Position numbers and translations under genes: made by a program. From Sulfitobacter albidus (GTDB lineage: Bacteria > Pseudomonadota > Alphaproteobacteria > Rhodobacterales > Rhodobacteraceae): DNA of 64,000 nt. How positions within the stretch are numbered: the stretch's first letter is position 1; each line of letters opens with the position of its first letter. Positions 17,470 to 25,626 of the stretch are shown here, piece by piece. The notes under the pieces were generated by a model. The model ran no database searches and was not told the DNA's origin. It saw only the letters and a list, made by a program, of their open reading frames with translations. Where the stretch lies: assembly GCF_018200035.1 (NCBI RefSeq), contig NZ_CP073581.1:3158501-3222500 (forward strand), in the 5' to 3' direction.

Positions 17470-17638
17470 GGCTCTGACGCGCATCTTGGCGACGCATCCC
17501 AGACATGGATGGCGCCTTTTGAGGAGGGTCGCGGCAACGTGGCTTCCCGCAACAGGCAAGGGTCAGAACGACGATCATGACCGCAATCCGCGGTGACCTC
17601 ATCCGGCGCAAAGCGTCGCAGCAAAAGGAACGTGCTTC

Positions 17639-18481
17639 ATGTCGAGCATTCTTACAAACAACAGCGCAATGGTTGCATTGCAGACTTTGAAATCCATCAA
17701 TATGGATCTTGCCGAGACGCAAAATGCGATCAGCACCGGCAAGGATATCAACTCCGCCAAGGATAATTCGGCCATCTGGGCGATTTCCAAAGTCATGGAA
17801 TCCGACGTCGTCGGTTTCGAATCCGTGCAAGACTCGCTGGCCATCGGTCAGTCCACTGTTGCGGTCGCGTCGGCCGGTGCGGAACGCATCGTCGAGACGC
17901 TCAAGGAAATGAAGGCGCTGGCGATTGCCGGTCAGTCGGAAACTGCGGATTTCGCCAAGATCAATGCAGACCTGCAGGAAAAGATCGGTGAAATCACGGC
18001 GGTGAAGGCCGGGACCCAGTTCAACGGTGTGAACCTGCTGATTGACGATATCGATGGGGACGGCGCGACATCGTTGACGGTGATTTCGTCATTGAACCGC
18101 GTCGGCAACGCGGCGCCGACGGTTGCATCCATTGATGTGAATACTGTGGATTTCACCAGCAACCTCGATGAGACGTCGATCACGGCCATCACCGATTCTA
18201 CCGATGCGGCGACGGCTTTTGGTGAGATTGAGGCCTTCCTGACAGTAGCGATCAACGGCGCCGCGTCGTTGGGTGCCGAAGCTGCCCGGATTGAAAACCA
18301 GCAAGGCTATATCAGCAAACTCAACGATGCTGTGAAATCCGGTATCGGCTCACTGGTCGACGCGGACATGGAAGCGGCCTCCGCGAAGCTTCAGGCACTG
18401 CAGACGCAGCAGCAGCTGGGTGTTCAGGCCCTGTCGATTGCCAACCAGGCGCCGCAGACACTGCTGTCCCTCTTCCGCTAA
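17639..18481 (+). CDS. fliC: Flagellin
   Basis: The filament subunit, 280 residues, consists essentially of the D0/D1 domains. The N-terminal coiled-coil region starts MSSILTNNSAMVALQTLKSI and the C-terminal helix ends ALSIANQAPQTLLSLFR. There are no large outer D2/D3 domains, as in many alphaproteobacterial flagellins. It is followed by a strong hairpin, then flaF and flbT, which control flagellin in this group. The 5' leader is long and is a plausible target of FlbT, the post-transcriptional regulator known from Caulobacter. Confidence 0.93.
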   Translation: MSSILTNNSAMVALQTLKSINMDLAETQNAISTGKDINSAKDNSAIWAISKVMESDVVGFESVQDSLAIGQSTVAVASAGAERIVETLKEMKALAIAGQSETADFAKINADLQEKIGEITAVKAGTQFNGVNLLIDDIDGDGATSLTVISSLNRVGNAAPTVASIDVNTVDFTSNLDETSITAITDSTDAATAFGEIEAFLTVAINGAASLGAEAARIENQQGYISKLNDAVKSGIGSLVDADMEAASAKLQALQTQQQLGVQALSIANQAPQTLLSLFR

Positions 18482-18502
18482 GGCGCGGCATTTCCAAAGC
18501 TT

Positions 18503-18528
18503 CAGGGGCGCGACTTTTCGCGCCCCTG
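18503..18528 (+). terminator. Hairpin after flagellin, before flaF
   Basis: CAGGGGCGCGA (18503-18513) pairs with TCGCGCCCCTG (18518-18528) across a CTTT loop, an 11-bp perfect stem 21 bases after the fliC stop. No T run follows. It may stabilise the abundant fliC mRNA or end most transcripts, leaving flaF and flbT at lower levels. Confidence 0.5.
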
Positions 18529-18554
18529 GTCCAACATAACGCTAGGGATATACC

Positions 18555-18908
18555 GTGAATTCAACCGCACTTGCCCAGCAGGCCTATGCACCGACCGCGG
18601 CGCCACTCCGTTCTGACCGCAAGGTCGAATACGCCGTTATCGGCCGCATCACCGCCCGCCTGAAAAGCGCCGTCGACTCAGGCGATTTTGCAAAGCTTGT
18701 CAACGCGCTTCACGAGAATCGAACGCTCTGGCGCAAGCTTGGTCTGGATGTCGCGGATCCCGGCAATCTGCTGCCCGACGATCTGCGGGCACGGCTGATT
18801 TATCTTGCCGATTTCACGGATCACCACACCCGCAAGGTTTTGCGGCGCGAAGCGACGGCGCTTGCCCTGATCGAAGTGAACACCGCCATTTTGCGCGGTC
18901 TGAAATAG
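18555..18908 (+). CDS. flaF: Flagellar biosynthesis regulator FlaF
   Basis: FlaF is a small cytoplasmic protein needed for flagellin production and secretion in alphaproteobacteria. The 117-residue sequence has the family features: AQQAYAP at the start, RKVEYAVIGRITARLKSA, LWRKLGLDVADPGNLLPDDL, and IEVNTAILRGLK at the end. It uses a GTG start at 18555. The fliC-flaF-flbT order is the classic arrangement. Confidence 0.92.
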   Translation: MNSTALAQQAYAPTAAPLRSDRKVEYAVIGRITARLKSAVDSGDFAKLVNALHENRTLWRKLGLDVADPGNLLPDDLRARLIYLADFTDHHTRKVLRREATALALIEVNTAILRGLK

Positions 18909-18919
18909 AAAGCCATGCA

Positions 18920-19324
18920 ATGAGTGGACTTGTTTTGAAGTTGGGCCCGAAGGAACGGGTATTGATAAACGGTGCGGTGATCGAAAATGGAGATCGGCGT
19001 AGTCGTCTGTCCATCGTGACACCCGATGCCAAGATCCTGCGCCTGCGCGATGCAATCCATCCCGAAGAGGCGACAACCCCCGTACGGCGCTTGCTGTTTT
19101 CGGTGCAACTGGTTCTGTCGGGCGACAAGGAACCACAGGCGGCGCAGACGTCTTTGCTGCGCCAGATGGAAGAGCTGAGCCAGGTCTTTACCGACAGTGA
19201 CAGCCGCCAAATTCTTGCCGAGGCGAGCGCCGCGCTTGTTTCGTTGCAACACTACCGCGTCCTCAAGGCGTTGCGCTGCCTGCTCCCGCGCGAGGACCGG
19301 CTTTTGTCGGTAAGGCCAAGCTAA
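18920..19324 (+). CDS. flbT: Flagellin post-transcriptional regulator FlbT
   Basis: In Caulobacter FlbT binds the flagellin mRNA leader and promotes its decay until the hook is complete. The 134-residue protein shows LVLKLGPKERVLINGAVIEN, the typical N-terminus, and VQLVLSGDKE in mid-sequence. It lies 11 bases after flaF and its TAA shares a base with the next gene's ATG (19324), indicating coupled translation. Confidence 0.92.
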   Translation: MSGLVLKLGPKERVLINGAVIENGDRRSRLSIVTPDAKILRLRDAIHPEEATTPVRRLLFSVQLVLSGDKEPQAAQTSLLRQMEELSQVFTDSDSRQILAEASAALVSLQHYRVLKALRCLLPREDRLLSVRPS

Positions 19325-20115
19325 TGTTCCAACCGGTTATCCCGATCGCCGGGCTGGGTGGCTGGCGGTTCCTGCAGCAGACCTATGACAATCAATTTGC
19401 GGCGTTCACGCAAAGCGCGCAGATCCAGCGCGACAGTGACTATTTTCGCGAGAACATCGCGAACGTGACCACCGCGGAGGATCTTGTGAAAGATCGGCGT
19501 CTGTTGACCGTAGCACTTGGTGCTTTCGGGCTTGAAGGGGATATCGACAATAGGTTCTTCATCCAGAAGATCCTTTCGGAAGGTACCACGAACGACGACG
19601 CGCTCGCCAATCGGTTCGCCGACACCCGCTACGCGGAATTGTCGCAGGCCTTTGGGTTTGGCCCGGGTGAGTTTCTGAAAACCGGTGTGGATCTCTTCGC
19701 CGAGGCGATCGTCGACCGATTCGAGGCGGCCTCGTTTGAAATTGCGGCCGGGAACGCCAATGAGTCCATGCGTTTTGCGCTTTATGCACAGCGCGAGATG
19801 GGACCACTGGCAAATGATCAGATGTCCAACGATGCCAAATGGTTCACCATCATGGGCGAACCACCCTTGCGCAAGATTTTCGAGAGTGCCCTGAACCTGC
19901 CTGCATCATTTGGGCAGATCGACCTCGATCAGCAGCTTGTTGTCTTCAAGGAACGTGCTGAGCGTGAATTCGGCAGCTCGGACATCGGACAGTTTTCCGA
20001 CCCTGAGCTGGTGCAGGAATTGATCGACAAATTTGTGGTGCGCGATCAGATTCAGCAGTTCAACAGCTCCGTCTCCGCGCAATCCATTGCGCTGACACTC
20101 TTGCGGGGATTCTAG
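19324..20115 (+). CDS. DUF1217-family flagellar-cluster protein
   Basis: A 263-residue protein without signal peptide or membrane segment. It resembles the DUF1217 family, found next to flagellar genes in alphaproteobacteria: FLQQTYDNQFAAFTQSAQIQ and DYFRENIANVTTAEDLVKDR are the recognisable blocks, and FVVRDQIQQFN lies near the end. Its function is not established. Coupling to flbT by a shared base suggests a role in flagellin regulation or in export of late substrates, but that is inference. It ends convergently on fliI with a 4-base overlap. Confidence 0.75.
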   Translation: MFQPVIPIAGLGGWRFLQQTYDNQFAAFTQSAQIQRDSDYFRENIANVTTAEDLVKDRRLLTVALGAFGLEGDIDNRFFIQKILSEGTTNDDALANRFADTRYAELSQAFGFGPGEFLKTGVDLFAEAIVDRFEAASFEIAAGNANESMRFALYAQREMGPLANDQMSNDAKWFTIMGEPPLRKIFESALNLPASFGQIDLDQQLVVFKERAEREFGSSDIGQFSDPELVQELIDKFVVRDQIQQFNSSVSAQSIALTLLRGF

Positions 20116-21446
20116 GGCGTTATTCCTGCGCGACGCAGGATCAGCTCGAGCTGGCTGAAGCTGCGCTGTGGATCATCCGGCTCGATCAGGCTCAGGAACT
20201 CCTCAAGGTCGGGTTGGATCTGGATCGCCTTGTCGATATCGGGATTGCTGCCGTGCGCATAGAGCCCGGCACCAATCATCGTTGCATTGCTGTCGTATAG
20301 GCTGAGCATCCTGCGGGCCTGCGCAATAAGCGTGTTTTCGCGTGCATTTGCAGCGTCGGGAAGGCTGCGAGAGACGGATCGTAGAACGTCAATCGCGGGA
20401 AAGCGTCCGCGCTCCGCAATCTTGCGGTCCATCACCACATGCCCATCGAGCACGCCGCGCAGTATGTCCGCAATAGGCTCGTCCATATCAGATCCGGCGA
20501 CAAGCACGCTGAAAATTGCCGTGATATCCCCCTGAGAGCCCGCACCCGGCCCGGCACGTTCGCACAGGGACGTGATATGGTGTGGGGTCGATGGGGGAAA
20601 GCCGCGCAGCACTGGCGCCTCGCCCGCGGCGATGGCGACCTCGCGATGCGCTTCGGCAAAGCGGGTGATGCTATCGGCGAGAAATAGAACGGATTTGCCG
20701 ACATCGCGAAAATGCTCGGCCACGGACATCGCCGTCCAGGCGCAGCGACGGCGCAGCAGCGGCGATTGATCCGAGGTTGCGGCGACCACGACGCTGCGCG
20801 CCATGCCTTCGGCGCCCAGGACTTCTTCGACGAAATGGCGCAATTCGCGGCCCCGTTCGCCGATTAAGGCGATGACCACCACGTCGGCGGTCAAATGCCG
20901 CGCCAGTTGACCCAGCATCGTGGATTTTCCCACGCCAGAGCCGGCAAAGAGCCCCATGCGCTGGCCGCTGACGAGCGGCAGCATCGTATTCGTGACGGCC
21001 AGCCCCGTTCCCAGCCGTTTCCCGAACGCGCGCCGTCTAGAGGGCGGCGGTGGGGCGCTATGCAATTTGCGCGCAAAGCTGCCGCGCAGCAGGGGTTTGC
21101 CGTCGAGCGGCGCGCCCAAGCTGTCTACAATGCGCCCCAGCCAATGATCGCCGGGGGCAATATCCTGCGCTGGCGATAGTGTTGCCGGATCATCCAGCCC
21201 GACGCCGATGGCGTCCTCCTGGGCCAGCATCACGGTTGTATCGCCCGAAATCTGAACGACCTCTCCTTCAAGAGGCGCGCCGCGTTGGCGGCGAACCGTG
21301 ATCGCATCCCCAATCGCGGCCAGATCGGCAAGGCCTTTCAGATACAGCACGCCGCCCGCGATCCGGGTCACGCGCCCCACCGTGTGAACGGGGGTCTGGC
21401 GCGCGATGTGGGCGGTAAGCCCGTCGATGAGAACGCTTTGGGTCAT
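20112..21446 (-). CDS. fliI: Flagellar export ATPase FliI
   Basis: ATPase of the flagellar type III export apparatus, 444 residues. The P-loop is GLFAGSGVGKSTMLGQLARH. It has Walker B VLFLADSITRFAEAHREVA and the F1-beta-like block PPSTPHHITSLCERAGPG. The start at 21446 (MTQSVLIDGLTAHIARQ) is chosen because the 130 codons upstream that stay open cover the divergent flgB region and have no family likeness. It is a single-gene minus unit, with a CtrA-like site in the 80-base gap to flgB. Confidence 0.92.
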   Translation of the reverse strand: MTQSVLIDGLTAHIARQTPVHTVGRVTRIAGGVLYLKGLADLAAIGDAITVRRQRGAPLEGEVVQISGDTTVMLAQEDAIGVGLDDPATLSPAQDIAPGDHWLGRIVDSLGAPLDGKPLLRGSFARKLHSAPPPPSRRRAFGKRLGTGLAVTNTMLPLVSGQRMGLFAGSGVGKSTMLGQLARHLTADVVVIALIGERGRELRHFVEEVLGAEGMARSVVVAATSDQSPLLRRRCAWTAMSVAEHFRDVGKSVLFLADSITRFAEAHREVAIAAGEAPVLRGFPPSTPHHITSLCERAGPGAGSQGDITAIFSVLVAGSDMDEPIADILRGVLDGHVVMDRKIAERGRFPAIDVLRSVSRSLPDAANARENTLIAQARRMLSLYDSNATMIGAGLYAHGSNPDIDKAIQIQPDLEEFLSLIEPDDPQRSFSQLELILRRAGITP

Positions 21447-21490
21447 GGGATTCCTTCCTCGACTGCTCACCGTTTCTAAAGGAATCACCC

Positions 21491-21505
21491 TTAAGCCTTC
21501 CTTGA
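21491..21505. promoter_or_regulatory. CtrA-like box between fliI and flgB
   Basis: TTAA-GCCTTCC-TTGA matches TTAA-N7-TTAA at seven of eight positions. It sits in the 80-base divergent gap, 45 bases upstream of fliI and 21 bases upstream of flgB. Confidence 0.4.
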
Positions 21506-21526
21506 AATCAACGAGGGAGAATCCCG

Positions 21527-21910
21527 ATGTTCGACAATCTGAACGTATTTCGCATGGCGTCGTCCATGGCGCAGCACGCTGGCCAGCAGCAGGCGCTGAT
21601 ATCGCAAAACGTGGCGCATGCCGACACGCCGGGGTATCGCGGTTCGCGCCTGCCCGATTTTGCGTCGTTGTATACAGGTGACGACAGTGCAGGCGCCCAG
21701 CGTGCCACGCGTGCCCGGCATCTGCACGGCAATCAAGGGGATCTTTCGCTTGCCGCCGTTGAGATGCGTGCCAGCAATTCGCCAAACGGCAATACGATCT
21801 CGCTCGAGACTGAATTGCTGGAGGCCGCGCAGGCAAAAAGCCACCATGACCGCGCCCTGGCCATCTACAAAAGCGGGCTGGACACGTTGCGCGCCACGAT
21901 GCGCAAGTGA
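21527..21910 (+). CDS. flgB: Flagellar basal-body rod protein FlgB
   Basis: Proximal rod subunit, 127 residues. The N-terminal rod motif is present as QQALISQNVAHADTPGYRGS, a variant of the ANxANxxTPGY signature. The C-terminal helix SHHDRALAIYKSGLDTLRAT is typical. GAGGGAG precedes the ATG. It is the first gene of the flgB-flgC-fliE-fliQ-flgF-flgG-flgA-flgH-fliL operon. Confidence 0.9.
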   Translation: MFDNLNVFRMASSMAQHAGQQQALISQNVAHADTPGYRGSRLPDFASLYTGDDSAGAQRATRARHLHGNQGDLSLAAVEMRASNSPNGNTISLETELLEAAQAKSHHDRALAIYKSGLDTLRATMRK

Positions 21911-21920
21911 GGGCTGAGAG

Positions 21921-22313
21921 ATGAGTGATTTTTCCTCCGCCCGTTCAATCTCGGCCAGTGGGATGGCCGCGCAGGCGCAGCGCTTGCGGCATTTGTCCGA
22001 GAACATCTCGAACGCGGATACGCCCGGCTACCGGCGCAAGCTGGTGTCATTCGAGGCGGCAATGCGCCAGACCGATGCCGTCTCACCGGTGCAGGTAGGG
22101 CGCGTGCGCCTCGATCAATCCGAGCTTGAGCGGATATTTGACCCCACCAACCCACTGTCCGACGAGACCGGCCATCACGATGGATCGAACGTCGACATGC
22201 TGATCGAACTGTCGGACGCCCGTGAGGCGCAGCGCAGCTATGAGGCCAACCTCAAGATGTTCGATCAGGCGCGCAAGATGTCATCGAGCCTGATGCAGCT
22301 GTTGCGCCGCTAA
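21921..22313 (+). CDS. flgC: Flagellar basal-body rod protein FlgC
   Basis: Proximal rod subunit of 130 residues. The rod signature LRHLSENISNADTPGYRRKL is near the start, and the C-terminal NVDMLIELSDAREAQRSYEA is the family's conserved second block. It follows flgB by 10 bases. Confidence 0.93.
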   Translation: MSDFSSARSISASGMAAQAQRLRHLSENISNADTPGYRRKLVSFEAAMRQTDAVSPVQVGRVRLDQSELERIFDPTNPLSDETGHHDGSNVDMLIELSDAREAQRSYEANLKMFDQARKMSSSLMQLLRR

Positions 22314-22322
22314 TCTCTACCC

Positions 22323-22342
22323 CGCGCGTTTCGCGCGCTTTT
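22323..22342 (+). terminator. Small GC hairpin with T run between flgC and fliE
   Basis: CGCGCG (22323-22328), loop TTT, CGCGCG (22332-22337), then CTTTTC. This short intrinsic-terminator-like element may attenuate the operon after flgC. The stem is short and could be chance. Confidence 0.3.
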
Positions 22343-22360
22343 CCAGAAAGGAAATATGAC

Positions 22361-22651
22361 ATGGAAATGAAAGCTCTCTCCGCCATCCAAAGCTATACCT
22401 CCGCTAAACCCGTCACGACCCCGGTCGAAGGGGCAGAGGGTGCGGGTGCAATGCTGCGTGGTGCCGCAATGGATTTTGCCCAGACGCTGGCGCATTCCGA
22501 ACAGGTTTCGCAGGCGACGATGATGGGCGATGCGGATCCGCATGCGTTGGTTCAGGCGCTCGCACAAACCGAGCTGGCGGTGGAGACCGCCGTAACCGTG
22601 CGCAACCGGGTCGTGGAGGCCTATCAGGAAATTCTGCGGATGCCCGTCTGA
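22361..22651 (+). CDS. fliE: Flagellar hook-basal body complex protein FliE
   Basis: FliE joins the MS ring to the rod. This 96-residue protein has the FliE C-terminal block HALVQALAQTELAVETAVTV followed by RNRVVEAYQEILRMPV. AAAGGAAA precedes the ATG. The stop TGA shares its last base with the fliQ start. Confidence 0.92.
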   Translation: MEMKALSAIQSYTSAKPVTTPVEGAEGAGAMLRGAAMDFAQTLAHSEQVSQATMMGDADPHALVQALAQTELAVETAVTVRNRVVEAYQEILRMPV

Positions 22652-22920
22652 TGCTGGATGAGGTGATGTTTTACGACACCATGCGACAGGGGCTTTGGGT
22701 GGCGTTCATCATCGCGTTGCCGATCCTTGTGGCGGCGCTGGTGACGGGTGTTGCCATCGGCCTCGTGCAGGCGTTGACCTCGATCCAGGAAATGACGCTG
22801 ACCTTTGTGCCCAAGCTTGGGGCCATCGCGGTCGTGTTCTGGATGTCGATGGGATTCATGACCGCGACGCTAACCTCGTTCTTCCAATCCCGCATCATCC
22901 CGCTCGTTATCGGAGGATAG
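22651..22920 (+). CDS. fliQ: Flagellar export protein FliQ
   Basis: A small membrane component of the export gate with FliP and FliR. It has 89 residues and two hydrophobic helices (VAFIIALPILVAALVTGVAI and AIAVVFWMSMGFMTATL), with the conserved ALTSIQEMTLTFVPKL between them. It starts on the last base of the fliE stop. Confidence 0.93.
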   Translation: MLDEVMFYDTMRQGLWVAFIIALPILVAALVTGVAIGLVQALTSIQEMTLTFVPKLGAIAVVFWMSMGFMTATLTSFFQSRIIPLVIGG

Positions 22921-22922
22921 CC

Positions 22923-23642
22923 ATGGAAAGCACCGGATACATCACGATCACCCGCCAACGTGGGTTGCAACGCGAAATGCAAGTGCTGGCAAACAACATC
23001 GCCAATGCTGCGACCACCGGCTTTCGCGCCGAGGGCATGATTTTTTCCGAATACGTCAAGCCGGTGACCGGCGGCCCGTCCCTGTCGATGGGTCAGGGCA
23101 ATGTCGGACGCACTTCGTTCGAGCAGGGCGGAATGCGGCAGACCGCCGGGACATTTGATTTTGCGATCGAAGGGGACGGCTATTTCCTCGTGCAGACCCC
23201 GAGGGGGGAGCGGCTGACCCGTGCGGGCGCGTTTTCGCCCGACGCGACCGGCCAGCTGGTCACCTACGACGGTTATCCGGTGTTGGATGCGGGTCGTGCG
23301 CCCTTGTTCGTGCCGACTGGGGCGGGGGAGCTTGCGGTATCGTCGGATGGCACGCTGAGCGTTGATGGTGCGCCTGTGGGGCAGATGGCCATCGTCGCTC
23401 CGTTGGCGCCGCTCAACCTGATCCGCGAGGATGGCGTGATGTTCATCGCCGAGGAAGGCGATGCGCCGGCCGAAAACGCGCGCGTGATGCAGGGTTTCCT
23501 GGAAGGCTCGAATGTCAATTCGCTCAATGAGCTGGCGCGCATGATCGATGTGCAGCGCGCCTATGAGATGGGACAAAGCTTTCTCAAGACCGAGGATGAG
23601 CGCATCCGCTCTGCCGTCAAGACCCTCACCCAATCCCAGTAA
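22923..23642 (+). CDS. flgF: Flagellar basal-body rod protein FlgF
   Basis: Rod subunit of 239 residues. The ATG at 22923 overlaps no upstream gene, follows GGAGG, and opens MESTGYITITRQRGLQREM. The motif LANNIANAATTGFRAEG, the mid-protein FDFAIEGDGYFLVQTPRGER, and the C-terminal GSNVNSLNELARMIDVQRAY are all family blocks. It lies between fliQ (2 bases) and flgG (21 bases). Confidence 0.93.
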   Translation: MESTGYITITRQRGLQREMQVLANNIANAATTGFRAEGMIFSEYVKPVTGGPSLSMGQGNVGRTSFEQGGMRQTAGTFDFAIEGDGYFLVQTPRGERLTRAGAFSPDATGQLVTYDGYPVLDAGRAPLFVPTGAGELAVSSDGTLSVDGAPVGQMAIVAPLAPLNLIREDGVMFIAEEGDAPAENARVMQGFLEGSNVNSLNELARMIDVQRAYEMGQSFLKTEDERIRSAVKTLTQSQ

Positions 23643-23663
23643 CCCCACCAAAGGAGGCCGCCC

Positions 23664-24449
23664 ATGCGCGCCCTGAAAATCGCCGCCACCGGGATGAGTG
23701 CCCAGCAAATGCGGGTCGAAACAATCTCGAACAACCTCGCGAATATGAGCACGACGGGGTACAACGCCCGCCGTGCAGAATTTGCCGATCTTCACTATCA
23801 GCAGCTGTCGCGCGCGGGCACGGTCAGTGCCGCAGATGGTACGGTGCTGCCTACCGGCGTGCAGCTGGGCCTTGGCGTCCGGCCCGCAGCGGTCAGCCTG
23901 CATCTGCAACAAGGGTCGCTGTCGGCCACGCAGGGCGATCTGGACGTGGCGATTGACGGGCTTGGCTATCTTGAGGTCACGCTGCCCAGCGGGCAGACCG
24001 CCTATACCCGCGATGGCGGGCTCAAGCGTACCGGTGAGGGGCTGATCGTCACCTCCGATGGTTTTGCCGTCGCGCCCGAAATTACGATCCCATCGGACGC
24101 GCGCAGCATTTCGATCAATCCCGATGGCGAAGTCTTTGCCTATTTCGAGGATGCGGCCGGCGGGCAGTTGCTGGGGCAATTCACGCTGACGGGGTTCACT
24201 AATTCCAAGGGACTTGAGGCGATTGGCAGTAACTTGTTCGTCGAGACCGAGGCCTCTGGCCCGGCGCAGGTTTCCAGCCCGGGTTTGGACGGGTTGGGCA
24301 CCCTGCGGCAAGGCTATCTTGAGGACAGCTCGGTCGATGCGGTCCGCGAGATTACCGAGCTGATCGAGGCGCAGCGCGGCTATGAAATGAATGCCAAAGT
24401 CATCAGTGCCGTCGATCAGATGATGGGCGCCACGACGCAGGTGCGATGA
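23664..24449 (+). CDS. flgG: Flagellar distal rod protein FlgG
   Basis: Distal rod subunit, 261 residues, the usual length. MRALKIAATGMSAQQMRVET, then SNNLANMSTTGYNARRAEF, and ending NAKVISAVDQMMGATTQVR are close to the family consensus. AAGGAGG precedes the start. The stop overlaps the flgA start (ATGA). Confidence 0.95.
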   Translation: MRALKIAATGMSAQQMRVETISNNLANMSTTGYNARRAEFADLHYQQLSRAGTVSAADGTVLPTGVQLGLGVRPAAVSLHLQQGSLSATQGDLDVAIDGLGYLEVTLPSGQTAYTRDGGLKRTGEGLIVTSDGFAVAPEITIPSDARSISINPDGEVFAYFEDAAGGQLLGQFTLTGFTNSKGLEAIGSNLFVETEASGPAQVSSPGLDGLGTLRQGYLEDSSVDAVREITELIEAQRGYEMNAKVISAVDQMMGATTQVR

Positions 24450-24865
24450 TGCGGTGGCTTTGCATTCTTTTGACGCTGGCAGCGCTGCCCTCATGGGCCG
24501 AAACCGTTGTATCGGCGCGCACGATCCGAGCGCAGCATATCATCACCGAAATGGACGTGACATTCGCCAATATCGACCGGCCGAATGCATTTTCGCGTCT
24601 GTCGGATGTGATCGGGCAGGAAGCGCGCGTCGCCCTCTATGCCGGTCGGCCGATCCTTGTAGGCGATATCGGGCCGCCTGCGATTGTCGACCGCAACCAG
24701 ATCGTTCTGATGCGCTACGGCGCGCACGGTATCTTGATCAGCACCGAGGGGCGCGCGTTGGAGCGTGGCGGCATCGGGGACCGGATCCGCATTATGAACC
24801 TTGGCTCACGCGCTGTCTTGTTTGGACAGGTGCAGGCCGATGGCACCATCGAAGTTAGGAATTGA
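24446..24865 (+). CDS. flgA: Flagellar P-ring assembly chaperone FlgA
   Basis: A secreted chaperone for P-ring (FlgI) assembly. It has a signal peptide (WLCILLTLAALPSWA) and a SAF domain with AGRPILVGDIGPPAIVDRNQ and a C-terminal VLFGQVQADGTIEVRN. The 139-residue length is at the short end of the family. ATGATG at 24446 allows two adjacent starts. Coupled to flgG by a 4-base overlap. Confidence 0.9.
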   Translation: MMRWLCILLTLAALPSWAETVVSARTIRAQHIITEMDVTFANIDRPNAFSRLSDVIGQEARVALYAGRPILVGDIGPPAIVDRNQIVLMRYGAHGILISTEGRALERGGIGDRIRIMNLGSRAVLFGQVQADGTIEVRN

Positions 24866-24867
24866 GA

Positions 24868-25605
24868 ATGAATGCACTTCCCCGCCTGACCGCCCTCGCG
24901 GCGCTCGCCCTGCTTGCTGCCTGCAACGGGCGCGGCGATCACATCGGCAAAGCGCCAAGCTTTACTCCGGTGGCTGAGGCGCCCGAAACGCGGGCGATGA
25001 TCGATCCCGGGCTGCCCGTCGCCATCGTCGAACAACGCCCCTCGGATGGGGCCTCGCTTTGGTCACCGTCGAGGGCATCGCTGTTGGGGGATCGGCGCGC
25101 GGTGGTGCGGGGCGATATTCTGACGGTGGTGATCGAGATTGACGAAAGCGCTGAAATCTCGAACTCCAGCGATCGCAGTCGGACCGGCTCCGAATCTCTC
25201 GGCCTGCCCAGTCTGGTCGGTCTCCCGCAGCGTCTCGATGAGGCACTACCCGAGGGAGCAACAAGTGCGGATCTGGTCAGTATCGACAGCCAAAGCCGGT
25301 CAAGCGGCGATGGCTCGGTCTCCCGCAACGAAAAGCTTGAACTGCGCATCGCGGCCACGGTTGTGGATGTCCTGCCGAACGGGGTGCTCTCAATCTCTGG
25401 CAGTCAGGAACTGCGCGTGAATTTCGAGCTGCGCGAGCTCTTGGTCACCGGCTATGTGCGCCCCGCTGACATCTCCCGCCAGAACGAAGTCACCTACGAC
25501 AAGATCGCTTCGGCGCGGGTGTCCTATGGCGGGCGTGGCCAGATCACCGATGTGCAGCAGCCACGCCTCGGACAACAGGTTCTGGACGCGGTTCTGCCAT
25601 TCTGA
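24868..25605 (+). CDS. flgH: Flagellar L-ring protein FlgH
   Basis: The outer-membrane L-ring lipoprotein. The N-terminus MNALPRLTALAALALLAACN has a lipobox (LLAAC). Family blocks include SLWSPSRASLLGDRRAVVRG, GDILTVVIEIDESAEISNSS and SARVSYGGRGQITDVQQPRL. ATG at 24868 follows AGGA at 24857-24860; a TTG two codons earlier is less likely. 245 residues. Confidence 0.94.
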   Translation: MNALPRLTALAALALLAACNGRGDHIGKAPSFTPVAEAPETRAMIDPGLPVAIVEQRPSDGASLWSPSRASLLGDRRAVVRGDILTVVIEIDESAEISNSSDRSRTGSESLGLPSLVGLPQRLDEALPEGATSADLVSIDSQSRSSGDGSVSRNEKLELRIAATVVDVLPNGVLSISGSQELRVNFELRELLVTGYVRPADISRQNEVTYDKIASARVSYGGRGQITDVQQPRLGQQVLDAVLPF

Positions 25606-25626
25606 GGAAACGAAAGGAACGAAGCG

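Noticed and set aside
17403..17638. Sigma-54 or sigma-28 promoter for flagellin
   Set aside because: TGGC-like and GC-like pieces exist but not at the needed spacing; only the CtrA-type box stands up.
21447..21836. 130-codon N-terminal extension of FliI
   Set aside because: It would run through the divergent flgB gene and the CtrA-like site, and has no likeness to FliI; the start at 21446 fits the family.
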